The notes: generated from the sequence alone by a model not told the origin. Counted from the first letter of the stretch, positions 1-9,109 are shown. The stretch is 26,304 nucleotides of DNA from Paulinella micropora (GCA_009731375.1 BJOX01000066.1:224864-251167); one strand, 5' to 3'. Made by a program: numbers and translations.

Positions 1-70
<70 letters not shown>

Positions 71-131
71 GTAGATAGGTAGATAGGTAGATGGGTAGGT
101 AGGTAGGTAGGTAGGTAGATAGATAGGTAGG

Positions 132-215
<84 letters not shown>

Positions 216-220
216 TAGAC

Positions 221-278
<58 letters not shown>

Positions 279-419
279 GTAGATAGGTAGATAGGTAGGT
301 AGGTAGGTAGATAGGTAGGTAGGTAGGTAGATGGCTGGCTGGCTGGCTGGCTGGATGGATGGATGGATGGATGGATGGATGGATAGATCGATAGGTAGAT
401 AGATAGCTAGCTAGATATC

Positions 420-487
<68 letters not shown>
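1..487. repeat. GATA-family microsatellite followed by a (GA)n tract
   Basis: Positions 1-415 are tetranucleotide repeat, mainly GATA, with blocks of variant units: GGTA near 90-140 and 285-330, GACA near 198-222, GGCT near 332-352 and GGAT near 352-384. Neighbouring variants cluster, as expected of local slippage spreading a point mutation. Positions 421-487 are pure GA dinucleotide. No gene is visible. Confidence 0.97.
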
Positions 488-491
<4 letters not shown>

Positions 492-495
492 TAGA

Positions 496-570
496 TGAAA
501 TATCGACTAATGTCAGAAAAAAGGAGCTTCTGATTTCGTCAACCAGGAAGTCTGTGGGTAAAGTATTAAC
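496..570 (+). repeat. 5' fragment of the 546-bp repeat, cut by an assembly gap
   Basis: These 75 bases match the first 75 bases of the repeat unit at 3626, 4172 and 4718. As at 3626, the copy is preceded directly by GATA repeat. It ends at a 10-N gap (571-580), so its true length is unknown. Confidence 0.93.
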
Positions 571-580
571 NNNNNNNNNN
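571..580. other. assembly gap (10 N)
   Basis: Ten N, probably a placeholder of unknown true size, between the 546-bp repeat fragment and GATA repeat. Confidence 0.99.
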
Positions 581-653
581 TAGATAGATAGATAGATATA
601 ATGATAGATAGATATAATGATAGAATGATAGATAGATAGATAGATAGATAGAC

Positions 654-691
<38 letters not shown>

Positions 692-697
692 TTATAT

Positions 698-761
<64 letters not shown>

Positions 762-765
762 TTAT

Positions 766-847
<82 letters not shown>
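581..847. repeat. GATA microsatellite
   Basis: This is GATA repeat with a few interruptions (ATAATGATAGA near 598-628, TTATATA near 690 and 760). It abuts the 3' terminus of the minus-strand non-LTR element, so in element orientation the tail reads (CTAT)n. Confidence 0.97.
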
Positions 848-2066
848 GAGATGTCGCAAAGGAATGTAGTCCTTGCAAAGGAACGCAGTTTCACATCAAA
901 CAATAATTTGTGTACTGTGCATGTGTCCGGGATGGGAATCACGGGTAGACTGTGTTCTGGAAAAAGAAGAGGAGGAAGGACGTTGAAGAAAAAGGCAATC
1001 TAGGAATGGAGAGTGGGAGGATAAGGAAGAAGAGAAAGAAAAGGAAGCCGTTAGTCCAAGTGTTTTGAGCACCGTAAGCTTGCGCAAGCTACAATGATGA
1101 CATTGTATGAGGCCTAAACCCCCGCAGGGACCTAGCCCGGGCTATGCAACACTGGACGGCTATGATGGAATGCAGTCACCAATACGGACTAGAGGAAGAT
1201 TAGTCCAATTTTTGACTGCACAGGAGCGATAAATCGCAAAAGAGCAACGAGCTACGCAGGAGGATAGCTTGAAGCAAAGGGATTTGGATTGGGGATGGGA
1301 AAAACCCAAGGCGCGGAAACATCGATGAACAGAGAACGATACCATGCCGCGAGCCCCGCATTCGATTGGTCGAAGGTGGCAGGTCCATCCGTTGTCCTCG
1401 ATTTGAGATTTGAGCTTGTTGTATCGGTTGGTCTTGTAGGCTCGTGCGTCAAGGATGTTTTCCTCGACCGGGCACGTTAGCTCGATCAGAATACATATCT
1501 TGGTAGACAGTGACCAGACAACGATATCGGGGCGGAGGTCAGTGACACAAATGTGGACAGGAAAGGCTTGCTCAGAACCGGTGTATTGGGTTTGGAGTTG
1601 CCAATCGTTTGCAGTGTCAAGCAGGGATGGTCGATGAAATGACTGTCTCTTAGGCTTCTGCTCGCCCTCTTTCACAAACATAGACTTTGATTCATTTTGG
1701 TCTATAGGGGAGCGTTTGTTATGGCTCTCGATGTGTTTTTGAAGGGGAGCTTCAATAGTGCAGAGCACAGAGTCATGACGCCAGGTATAGCGGCCTTGTT
1801 TGAGGGCAACATGGCAACCGGAGAGGATGTGGCATAGATGTGCTTGACCAGAACAGAGGGCACACTTGTTGTTGGGAATGATTCCCCACAGACGTCTAAG
1901 GTCGGGGGTAATAACCGAGTTTGTGCTTGCGTTGATGACCCAAGAGATTAAACGGGGATTACGGGTTCCGATGAGGCGAGCCCAGGAGAGGTCGAAAGGG
2001 CATGCGTCTTCAAAACGAAGGAAGCACCCTTGCATGGCTTTGTCCATGTCATGCACTGTGGTTGTC
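848..2066 (-). mobile_element. 5'-truncated R2-clade (RLE-type) non-LTR retrotransposon, copy 1
   Basis: This is the 3' part of a non-LTR retrotransposon read on the minus strand. It comprises about 907 bp of open frame (2066-1160) and a 3' UTR of about 312 bp (1159-848). A second copy lies at 9316-10450 on the plus strand, and a third 3' end lies at 10697-10761. The reverse transcriptase is missing: the copy is 5' truncated exactly where (CTAT)n repeat begins. The 3' end also runs straight into (CTAT)n in element orientation. No target-site duplication can be told from the repeat. Truncation of this kind is typical of target-primed reverse transcription. Confidence 0.85.
1160..2066 (-). pseudogene. 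C-terminal CCHC zinc knuckle and restriction-like endonuclease of an R2-clade non-LTR element (partial)
   Basis: The open frame runs without a break to a TAG at 1160-1162. A knuckle of form C-x2-C-x7-H-x4-C sits at 1864-1814 (starts CALC, then CHILSGC), followed by the GRYTWRHDSVL stretch often seen after it in RLE-type elements. Further on come RPDIVVWS, IELTCPVEEN and a lysine near YKTNRY. This gives the P-D...E...K arrangement of the restriction-like endonuclease that nicks target DNA in R2, NeSL and HERO-type elements. A GARGMV motif follows, as is usual in the family. The reverse transcriptase and N-terminal DNA-binding fingers are absent, so the copy cannot mobilise itself. The clade name is from motif reading only. 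Confidence 0.8.
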
Positions 2067-2139
<73 letters not shown>

Positions 2140-2186
2140 TATAGATACATTGATAGACAGACAGATAGATAGATAGATAGATAGAC

Positions 2187-2262
<76 letters not shown>

Positions 2263-2290
2263 TAGATAGATAGATGGATAGGTAGATACA
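2067..2290. repeat. GATA microsatellite
   Basis: GATA repeat with GACA units near 2155-2190. It separates the truncated 5' end of the non-LTR copy from the last recovered exon of the TIR-like gene. Its right end merges into the TACATACATACC that, on the minus strand, is the GTATGT donor of that exon. Confidence 0.96.
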
Positions 2291-2297
2291 TACATAC

Positions 2298-2411
2298 CTC
2301 CCCATGAAAGTCGATGTAGTCGCTCAGGTGTCCCATGGCTCGGTTGATGGCCGTGGTCTTGTCGTCCATTGTCTCTCGCCCGGTCGTGGTGGGCCTCGCG
2401 AACACGCGCAC
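2298..2411 (-). CDS. TIR-like gene, exon 6
   Basis: The exon is 114 bp, exactly 38 codons, between CTGGTACAG (2413-2412) and GAG/GTATGT (2297-2296). It reads [20 protein letters not shown] and then [17 protein letters not shown]. The family of this segment is not recognised. The intron that follows starts with GTATGTATGTATC, so the donor is itself microsatellite. The junction with exon 5 cannot be tested because of the gap. Confidence 0.65.
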
Positions 2412-2515
2412 CTGTACCAGACACATTAATAGGACGCCAACAACAACAACAACAACAAGAACAACAACAACAACAACAACAACAACAAATAAGTTTCCGG
2501 CACATCACCGCAAAA

Positions 2516-2549
<34 letters not shown>

Positions 2550-5370
2550 NNNNNNNNNNTCATTCAGCGAGACCTTTCTGTTGAACTCGTGGGAGTTCAT
2601 CACCGAGGAGATTCTGGCCTGAATGGTGTCAGTGTCTTCGGGAACCGAGGACTGCATGGAGTTGAAGTAGTCGGTAAGCCAGCAGTTCCACAACTCGCTT
2701 TGGAACTTGTAGTTGCGCGCCGTCGCGTCTAGCACTTCCTGATGGCAGAGAACATGGCATGACATGACAGAAGGTTCGTCTAGCACCTCCTGATGACAGA
2801 GAACATGGCATGACATGACAGAAGGTTCGTCTAGCACCTCCTGATGACAGAGAACATAGCATGACATGACAGAGGGTTCGTCTACCACCTGATGACAGAG
2901 AACATGGCATGACATGACAGAAGGTTCGTCTAGCACCTCCTGATGGCAGAGAACATGGCATGACATGACAGAAGGTTTGTGTCCAGCAGGCTCCTGACAG
3001 GACATGCCTTGAGTTGAGATGACCTGACATGCCACATGATAGAAAAGAAACAGAACAGGAAAAGAGAGCGGAACAACAGAACAGAACAGAAAGAAAAGGC
3101 ACAGAATCTAAGCTAAGCTAAGCTAAGCTGAGTTAACCTGGCCTAAACCTGAGCTGACATGCATACGAGTCATTCACACCACCAAGATTTCCCTGTTTCT
3201 GGGTCGATTTCTGGGTCAAGTGGCACAACAGGCCAGGCTTTTCAGGGAAGCAAACCCAGAAATTGACCCAGAAGCCGGAAAATCTGGATGGCATATACCG
3301 CGCCTAAGTAAGATACCACTTTGTCACGTTCCACTAAGACTTCCGGTTTGGCCATCCGGCCCTCCTCCAGCCGTATTATGATCTCGAACAGACACCAGGA
3401 ACGCAACAACACCTTGGGCTTGTCAACCTAATTGATGTGCGTGTGTGTGTGTGTGTGTGCATGTGTGTATGTATGTACTACACAACGCAACAACACCTTG
3501 GGCTTGTCAACCTAATTGATGTGTGTGTGTGCATGTATGTATGTATGTACTACACAATTTGTGGTCACCTGGGCATAGACCCACACGTTTAGATGGATGG
3601 ATAGGAAGATAGATAGATAGATAGATGAAATATCGACTAATGTCAGAAAAAAGGAGCTTCTGATTTCGTCAACCAGGAAGTCTGTGGGTAAAGTATTAAC
3701 CCGATGCCCAGCTAAGCCGTGATGTTTGCACGGAAGGGACTGATACAGGCAATACCAAAGCTCCCTAGTACCAGGCGGGGCCAGGGCTCGTTCCATAAAG
3801 CGCCCCTTGCAGAACGAGCTCCCACCTCCATTACAGAGGGCCCAGTAAGCAGATGGAGTTTCGAGACTGTTCGACAGTCTAGTATAAACCGACAGAGCAC
3901 TGTGGGTTTTATTCCGGGCTCAACAAGCGAGAAAGGGCACCCTGAGGGAACAGGATTGTGCTTCCCGTCGCTATTTCGGCATGTGACTTATAGGCGTATG
4001 GCTAGGCACACATAAGGCACCCCACCACGGGCCCAGCACACCCACACCATCCCCTAATTCTCTGTCTGTCGACAGATGGCACCCATTTCAAAAAATCAAG
4101 CCCAAGAGAGGGTCAGTGACACCTCAAGTGGCCTTGGTTCATTCCGTAGAGTAAGTGATAAGATCAACTGATGAAATATCGACTAATGTCAGAAAAAAGG
4201 AGCTTCTGATTTCGTCAACCAGGAAGTCTGTGGGTAAAGTATTAACCCGATGCCCAGCTAAGCCGTGATGTTTGCACGGAAGGGACTGATACAGGCAATA
4301 CCAAAGCTCCCTAGTACCAGGCGGGGCCAGGGCTCGTTCCATAAAGCGCCCCTTGCAGAACGAGCTCCCACCTCCATTACAGAGGGCCCAGTAAGCAGAT
4401 GGAGTTTCGAGACTGTTCGACAGTCTAGTATAAACCGACAGAGCACTGTGGGTTTTATTCCGGGCTCAACAAGCGAGAAAGGGCACCCTGAGGGAACAGG
4501 ATTGTGCTTCCCGTCGCTATTTCGGCATGTGACTTATAGGCGTATGGCTAGGCACACATAAGGCACCCCACCACGGGCCCAGCACACCCACACCATCCCC
4601 TAATTCTCTGTCTGTCGACAGATGGCACCCATTTCAAAAAATCAAGCCCAAGAGAGGGTCAGTGACACCTCAAGTGGCCTTGGTTCATTCCGTAGAGTAA
4701 GTGATAAGATCAACTGATGAAATATCGACTAATGTCAGAAAAAAGGAGCTTCTGATTTCGTCAACCAGGAAGTCTGTGGGTAAAGTATTAACCCGATGCC
4801 CAGCTAAGCCGTGATGTTTGCACGGAAGGGACTGATACAGGCAATACCAAAGCTCCCTAGTACCAGGCGGGGCCAGGGCTCGTTCCATAAAGCGCCCCTT
4901 GCAGAACGAGCTCCCACCTCCATTACAGAGGGCCCAGTAAGCAGATGGAGTTTCGAGACTGTTCGACAGTCTAGTATAAACCGACAGAGCACTGTGGGTT
5001 TTATTCCGGGCTCAACAAGCGAGAAAGGGCACCCTGAGAGAACAGGATTGTGCTTCCCGTCGCTATTTCGGCATGTGACTTATAGGCGTATGGCTAGGCA
5101 CACAAAAGGCACCCCACCACGGGCCCAGCACACCCATACCATCCCCTAATTCTCTGTCTGTCGACAGATGGCACCCATTTCAAAAAAAAAGATAGATAGA
5201 TAGATAGAGAGATAGATAGATAAATAGATAGGATGGATAGGAGAGACAGGATAGATAGGAGAGACAGGATAGATAGGATAGATAGGATTAGATAGGATAG
5301 GATAGATAGGATAGATAGGATAGATAGGATAGATAGGATAGATGGGATAGAGGATAGATAGGATAGATAG

Positions 5371-5431
<61 letters not shown>

Positions 5432-5585
5432 GTAGATAGATAGATAGATAGATAGGATAGGATAGGATAGGATAGATAGATCGACCACGCAGTGTGTGGT
5501 GGCCTGTGCATAGACCCACGCGGTCGTCTCGAGGTCGCGCGATACCTGCTTATTCTGGTGCACACATTTACACATACAAACACAC

Positions 5586-5622
<37 letters not shown>

Positions 5623-5623
5623 T

Positions 5624-5670
<47 letters not shown>

Positions 5671-5741
5671 TACATATACACATACACATAGGTCGCGTGA
5701 TACCTGCTTGTTCTGGTACACGCATACACATACAAACACAC

Positions 5742-5778
<37 letters not shown>

Positions 5779-7038
5779 TACCACATACACCTAATCTACA
5801 CATACACATACACATACACATACACATGCACATGCACATGCACATACACATGCACATGCACATACACATACACATACACGTACACATACACATACACATA
5901 CACACCTGTTGCTCGCAGCACATGATGTCTATCCAGATAGTCTTTTTGATGTCGAACGAGTCCCTGAGGCGGTCGCGCAGCTCAGACAGAGGCGTTTCCC
6001 TATTATAAACAAACATACATTACATTACATTCCATTACATTGTTACAGTAAATTACATTAAACTACATTACATTATATTACATTATATTGCATTATATTG
6101 CATTACATTAGATTAGATTGGATTACATTACATTACATGAGATTTACATTAAGATTTAGATTTAGATTTAGATTTAGATTTAGATTTAGATTTAGAGTAA
6201 GAGTAAGATTAAGATTAAGATTAAGGTGAAGGTTAAGGTTAAGGTTAAGTTTAAGGTTAAGGTTAAGGTTAAGATTAAGAATAAGATTTAGATTAAGATT
6301 AAGATTAAGATTAAGATTAAGATTAAGATTAGGATTAAGATTAGATAAGACTAGATTAGATTAGATTAGGTTAGATTAGATTAGATTAGATTAGATTAGA
6401 TTAGATTAGATTAGATTACAGAAGCTTGCATTAGATTGAATTAGATTATATTACATGAAATGACATGACATGACATGACATGACATGGCATGACATGACA
6501 TGACATGACATGACATAACATGACATTACCAGGAGTAGGTCAGCGCGATGTCGGGCCAGCTGCGTTTGAAGTATGGCGCGTATTCAGGATTGAGAGGCAA
6601 GTACAGTGACTCGGTCAGGAAGTAGGCTTGCAGGTCCCTGGCAGTCAGCCCTTTGTACTTCGTTGGCTTAGTCCTGTCCTTAGAGACTTCCTTGACCAGT
6701 CCCTTGCCTATCCTCTTCGATAATGTTTTCCAGAGGCCGAAGAGGTCGCCGAGCTCAATGACAAAGGGAGGCTCCTGTTTGTCATCCTCCCCATCCATGC
6801 TCCCTTCCAATCCCGGAAAGTCCTCGAATTCAATAAACTCCCGCGACGTTCGGGCACGAATGGCTTTCGTTGTCATCTGCTTCAGGAGATTTGCCTCAGC
6901 CGCCGACAAGTGGAAGTTGTTAATGATGGCCTCTATATTCTCCTCGCTCCCATCTGCCAGAGTATCAAATTCTAACCCGATCCGATCAAGTAATTTCTGC
7001 TCCAACTCTGATAAAACTATCGGAGAGTTCGAATTCAT
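2298..7038 (-). CDS. split gene for a TIR-like domain protein (six exons recovered, 3' part missing)
   Basis: On the minus strand, exons at 7038-6530, 5999-5906, 5554-5489, 3427-3299, 2738-2560 and 2411-2298 join by GT-AG borders. Every junction that can be tested keeps phase: 2/2 between exons 1 and 2, then 0/0 for 2-3, 3-4 and 4-5. Exon 5 runs into an assembly gap, so 5-6 is untested. The product has a roughly 150-residue N-terminal region, then [10 protein letters not shown], an amphipathic stretch, [22 protein letters not shown] and [10 protein letters not shown]. This order (first strand, WID strand, later WC..E) is that of TIR-like domains; a HET-like domain is the alternative because both share the WID.xC..Q pattern. 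TIR-like modules mediate signalling or NAD cleavage in other systems; no catalytic residue is assigned here. Introns are packed with microsatellite and copied exon pieces. The gene may continue left of 2298, where a retroelement and GATA repeat intervene. Confidence 0.72.
2438..2559. repeat. (CAA)n, poly-C run and 10-N gap
   Basis: CAA triplets occupy 2438-2487. A run of about 30 C occupies 2518-2547, followed by N at 2550-2559. All of this lies in the intron between exons 5 and 6 of the TIR-like gene. The C-run beside the gap suggests sequencing drop-out. Confidence 0.95.
2560..2738 (-). CDS. TIR-like gene, exon 5 (runs into a gap)
   Basis: The acceptor is CTCTGCCATCAG at 2740-2739. The exon opens [17 protein letters not shown], then [14 protein letters not shown] and later [12 protein letters not shown], before the N gap at 2550-2559. 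Its first codons (GAGGTGCTAGAC-like) and acceptor recur four more times upstream in a 51-bp tandem array. The exon may end at AAAG/GTCTCG near 2575 or inside the gap. It probably follows the TIR-like fold as an alpha-helical segment. Confidence 0.68.
2729..2980 (-). repeat. 51-bp tandem array that copies a 3' splice acceptor five times
   Basis: Units lie at 2729-2779, 2780-2830, 2831-2881, 2882-2929 (48 bp) and 2930-2980. On the minus strand each unit carries TGTCATGTCATGCC, a pyrimidine-rich CTCTGTCATCAG or CTCTGCCATCAG, then the first codons of exon 5. Every unit length is a multiple of three, and the array is open in the exon frame (repeating [17 protein letters not shown]). Use of any of the five acceptors would therefore keep frame and add 0 to 4 copies of about 17 residues. 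Confidence 0.9.
3197..3273. repeat. imperfect inverted repeat inside an intron
   Basis: Arms 3197-3216 and 3254-3273 pair at 19 of 20 positions. Each arm contains two TTCTGGGT words, and a 37-base loop separates them. The repeat lies just downstream of exon 4's donor and could fold in the pre-mRNA. Confidence 0.75.
3299..3427 (-). CDS. TIR-like gene, exon 4 (WC..E motif)
   Basis: The exon is 129 bp, 43 codons, phase 0/0. The acceptor is CATCAATTAG ending at 3428; the donor is GCGCG/GTATAT at 3298. The product opens [16 protein letters not shown] and then reads [20 protein letters not shown]. The RSWCLFEI stretch matches the conserved WC..E segment near the C-terminal end of TIR-like domains, which anchors the domain call. 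The first 40 bases of the exon-acceptor region are duplicated at 3484-3523. Confidence 0.75.
3400..3600 (-). repeat. copied pieces of TIR-like exons 3 and 4 within intron 3
   Basis: The 40 bases at 3400-3439, which hold the acceptor and start of exon 4, recur at 3484-3523 with CA repeat between. At 3556-3595 lies a decayed copy of exon 3 ([10 protein letters not shown] against [10 protein letters not shown]). The pieces show past tandem duplication of exon-intron borders. Confidence 0.8.
3626..5187 (+). repeat. 546-bp tandem repeat array (2.9 units)
   Basis: Units start at 3626, 4172 and 4718. The first two look identical. The third covers about 470 bp, has three visible substitutions (near 5038, 5106 and 5137), and ends in an A run that merges with GATA repeat. 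The first unit is also preceded by GATA repeat. Both strands carry short open frames (62-98 codons), but none resembles a known family, so they are not called genes. A 6-bp stem with a TTCGA loop lies at 3864-3880 and recurs in each unit. Near-identity means recent amplification or ongoing homogenisation. The array lies in intron 3 of the TIR-like gene. Confidence 0.92.
5188..5485. repeat. GATA and GGATA/GATAGGATA microsatellite
   Basis: Mixed tetra-, penta- and nonamer units (GATA, GGATA, GATAGGATA) with one GAGACAG block near 5240-5270. They fill the rest of intron 3 up to the donor of exon 3. Confidence 0.95.
5489..5554 (-). CDS. TIR-like gene, exon 3
   Basis: The exon is 66 bp, 22 codons, phase 0 at both ends. 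The acceptor is CACCAG at 5556-5555. The donor is TGC/GTGGTC, and a decayed copy at 3556-3595 keeps a GT in the same place (TGT/GTAGTA). The product reads [17 protein letters not shown] then ATTHC. The opening bases recur at 5697-5720 in the upstream intron. Confidence 0.68.
5565..5905. repeat. (TACACA)n microsatellite with an embedded exon 3 fragment
   Basis: Hexamer TACACA repeat with TACATA and GCACAT variants fills intron 2. At 5697-5720 it is interrupted by a second copy of the start of exon 3 ([11 protein letters not shown] on the minus strand). Confidence 0.93.
5906..5999 (-). CDS. TIR-like gene, exon 2
   Basis: The acceptor is TTTATAATAG at 6001-6000 and the donor is CAACAG/GTGTGT at 5905. 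The 94 bp read [23 protein letters not shown] and IMCCEQQ after the split tryptophan codon. The WIDIMC strand is the strongest TIR/HET-like signature in the gene. The donor's GTGTGT is the first part of a (TACACA)n microsatellite that fills the intron. Confidence 0.8.
6003..6526. repeat. graded simple-repeat tract in intron 1
   Basis: From left to right the unit changes stepwise: TACAT pentamers, then GATTTA hexamers (about 6137-6195), then GATTAA and GGTTAA hexamers (about 6200-6335), then GATTA pentamers (about 6345-6418), and finally TGACA pentamers up to the donor of exon 1. GGTTAA is not a canonical telomere unit (TTAGGG or TTTAGGG). Confidence 0.92.
6530..7038 (-). CDS. TIR-like gene, exon 1
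   Basis: The ATG at 7038-7036 (M-N-S-N-S-P) is taken as the start. The frame stays open upstream to a non-ATG codon, and a pyrimidine-rich TTCTTTTAAG ends at about 7055, so an acceptor and an earlier exon are also possible. From the ATG there are 169 codons plus two bases: an acidic, helical N-terminal region with no recognised domain ([15 protein letters not shown], then [16 protein letters not shown]), then [14 protein letters not shown] and the first TIR-like strand DIALTYSW. The donor is TG/GTAATG at 6529-6528, phase 2, completed to TGG by exon 2. Codon use is unlike the repeats around it. Confidence 0.78.
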
Positions 7039-7305
7039 CAGGCTCTCCACCTTAAAAGAACGCAAGCAATTGGTGATTGGTCTATTTTTTTAGTTGGTGA
7101 TGCACGACAGATAATAAGCAGTGCATCAGATTTTGTGTCGTTATGACAGGACGCACACCAAGCAAGCAACAAATATACAGCAAACAACAGTAACAACTGA
7201 CTAAATATAGAATAAACTGGCAAGAATAGTCTAAGAATGACAAACAATCACTCAGTGGTGTGGTGCACTGTTGCAGTGTGATGGATTTCTGACTGTTTTT
7301 GCCAG
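7039..7305. promoter_or_regulatory. unique spacer between two divergent genes
   Basis: These 267 bases are free of microsatellite. They lie between the start of the minus-strand TIR-like gene and the first candidate plus-strand exon. A shared promoter is a reasonable guess from position, but no defined box is recognised. If the TIR-like gene has an earlier exon, the region is an intron instead. Confidence 0.3.
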
Positions 7306-7436
7306 TGCAGTGGTCGATGCGGATGAAATATCCAAAAGATTGACATCCGCACATTCCTCGAAACTTCTACAGAGAATTTTCAGAAACATTCTCAAGGAAT
7401 CCACAAAAGTCAAGTCTAAACTACACATTCGTCAAG
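7306..7436 (+). CDS. candidate exon A of a plus-strand split gene
   Basis: The acceptor is CTGTTTTTGCCAG at 7305; the donor is CAAG/GTGAGG at 7437. The open frame reads AVVDADEISKRLTSAHSS, KLLQRIFRNILKESTK and KSKLHIRQ, a basic helical stretch with no recognised family. It ends in phase 1, which fits exon B (11606). The frame stays open upstream from an ATG at 7271, so this could be a first exon instead. Confidence 0.4.
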
Positions 7437-7569
7437 GTGAGGTGGAACCCGTATTTGTGCATTATTAAAGCCATAAAAGAAAAAAAATGACTTCAAAAAG
7501 ATATGCGCTTTTATTTAGCTATAAATGAGAGAAAATTCTAATAATCTTGCATCACATACCTCATCTACC
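7437..7569. other. AT-rich unique stretch
   Basis: Downstream of exon A's donor the sequence is AT-rich (AAGAAAAAAAATGAC, TTTTATTTAGC) without a gene. It runs into CTAT repeat at about 7572. Confidence 0.6.
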
Positions 7570-7571
7570 TG

Positions 7572-7601
7572 CGTATCTATCTATGTATCTATGTATCTAT
7601 G

Positions 7602-7679
<78 letters not shown>

Positions 7680-8845
7680 CCTACCTACCTACCTACCTAC
7701 CTACCTACACCTACCTACCTACCTACCTACCTACCTACCNNNNNNNNNNNNNNNNNNNNNNNNNNNNNNNNNNNNNNNNNNNNNNNNNNNNNNNNNNNNN
7801 NNNNNNNNNNNNNNNNNNNNNNNNNNNNNNNNNNNNNNNNNNNNNNNNNNNNNNNNNNNNNNNNNNNNNNNNNNNNNNNNNNNNNNNNNNNNNNNNNNNN
7901 NNNNNNNNNNNNNNNNNNNNNNNNNNNNNNNNNNNNNNNNNNNNNNNNNNNNNNNNNNNNNNNNNNNNNNNNNNNNNNNNNNNNNNNNNNNNNNNNNNNN
8001 NNNNNNNNNNNNNNNNNNNNNNNNNNNNNNNNNNNNNNNNNNNNNNNNNNNNNNNNNNNNNNNNNNNNNNNNNNNNNNNNNNNNNNNNNNNNNNNNNNNN
8101 NNNNNNNNNNNNNNNNNNNNNNNNNNNNNNNNNNNNNNNNNNNNNNNNNNNNNNNNNNNNNNNNNNNNNNNNNNNNNNNNNNNNNNNNNNNNNNNNNNNN
8201 NNNNNNNNNNNNNNNNNNNNNNNNNNNNNNNNNNNNNNNNNNNNNNNNNNNNNNNNNNNNNNNNNNNNNNNNNNNNNNNNNNNNNNNNNNNNNNNNNNNN
8301 NNNNNNNNNNNNNNNNNNNNNNNNNNNNNNNNNNNNNNNNNNNNNNNNNNNNNNNNNNNNNNNNNNNNNNNNNNNNNNNNNNNNNNNNNNNNNNNNNNNN
8401 NNNNNNNNNNNNNNNNNNNNNNNNNNNNNNNNNNNNNNNNNNNNNNNNNNNNNNNNNNNNNNNNNNNNNNNNNNNNNNNNNNNNNNNNNNNNNNNNNNNN
8501 NNNNNNNNNNNNNNNNNNNNNNNNNNNNNNNNNNNNNNNNNNNNNNNNNNNNNNNNNNNNNNNNNNNNNNNNNNNNNNNNNNNNNNNNNNNNNNNNNNNN
8601 NNNNNNNNNNNNNNNNNNNNNNNNNNNNNNNNNNNNNNNNNNNNNNNNNNNNNNNNNNNNNNNNNNNNNNNNNNNNNNNNNNNNNNNNACCTACCTACCT
8701 ACCTACCTACCTACCTACCTACCTACCTACCTACCTACCTACCTACCTACCTACCTACCTACCTACCTACCTACCTACCTAGCTACCTACCTACCTACCT
8801 ACCTACCTACCTACCTGCCTACCTACCTACCATCTATCTATCTAC

Positions 8846-8887
<42 letters not shown>

Positions 8888-8924
8888 CTCTCTCTATCTC
8901 TCTCTCTCTCTGCCTGTCTCTCTG

Positions 8925-8979
<55 letters not shown>

Positions 8980-9078
8980 ACTCTCTCTCTCATCTCTCTC
9001 TCTCATCTCTCTCTCTCTCTCATCTCTCTCATCTCTCTCGCTCTCTCTCATCTCTCTCGCTCTCTCTCTCTCTCTCGA

Positions 9079-9109
<31 letters not shown>

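Noticed and set aside
896-1087. Small frame in the 3' UTR of non-LTR copy 1
   Set aside because: It lies beyond the endonuclease stop and is not kept in frame in copy 2.
3719-5149. 98- to 112-codon plus-strand frames in the 546-bp units as a gene
   Set aside because: The units are near-identical, so conservation says nothing about coding. The opposite strand is also open and no family is recognised.
3626-5187. 5S rRNA or snRNA gene cluster in the 546-bp array
   Set aside because: I found no 5S internal promoter elements and no U1, U2, U4, U5 or U6 core sequence in the unit.
6215-6290. Interstitial telomere from GGTTAA repeats
   Set aside because: The unit is GGTTAA, not TTAGGG or TTTAGGG, and grades into GATTAA, so simple slippage explains it.
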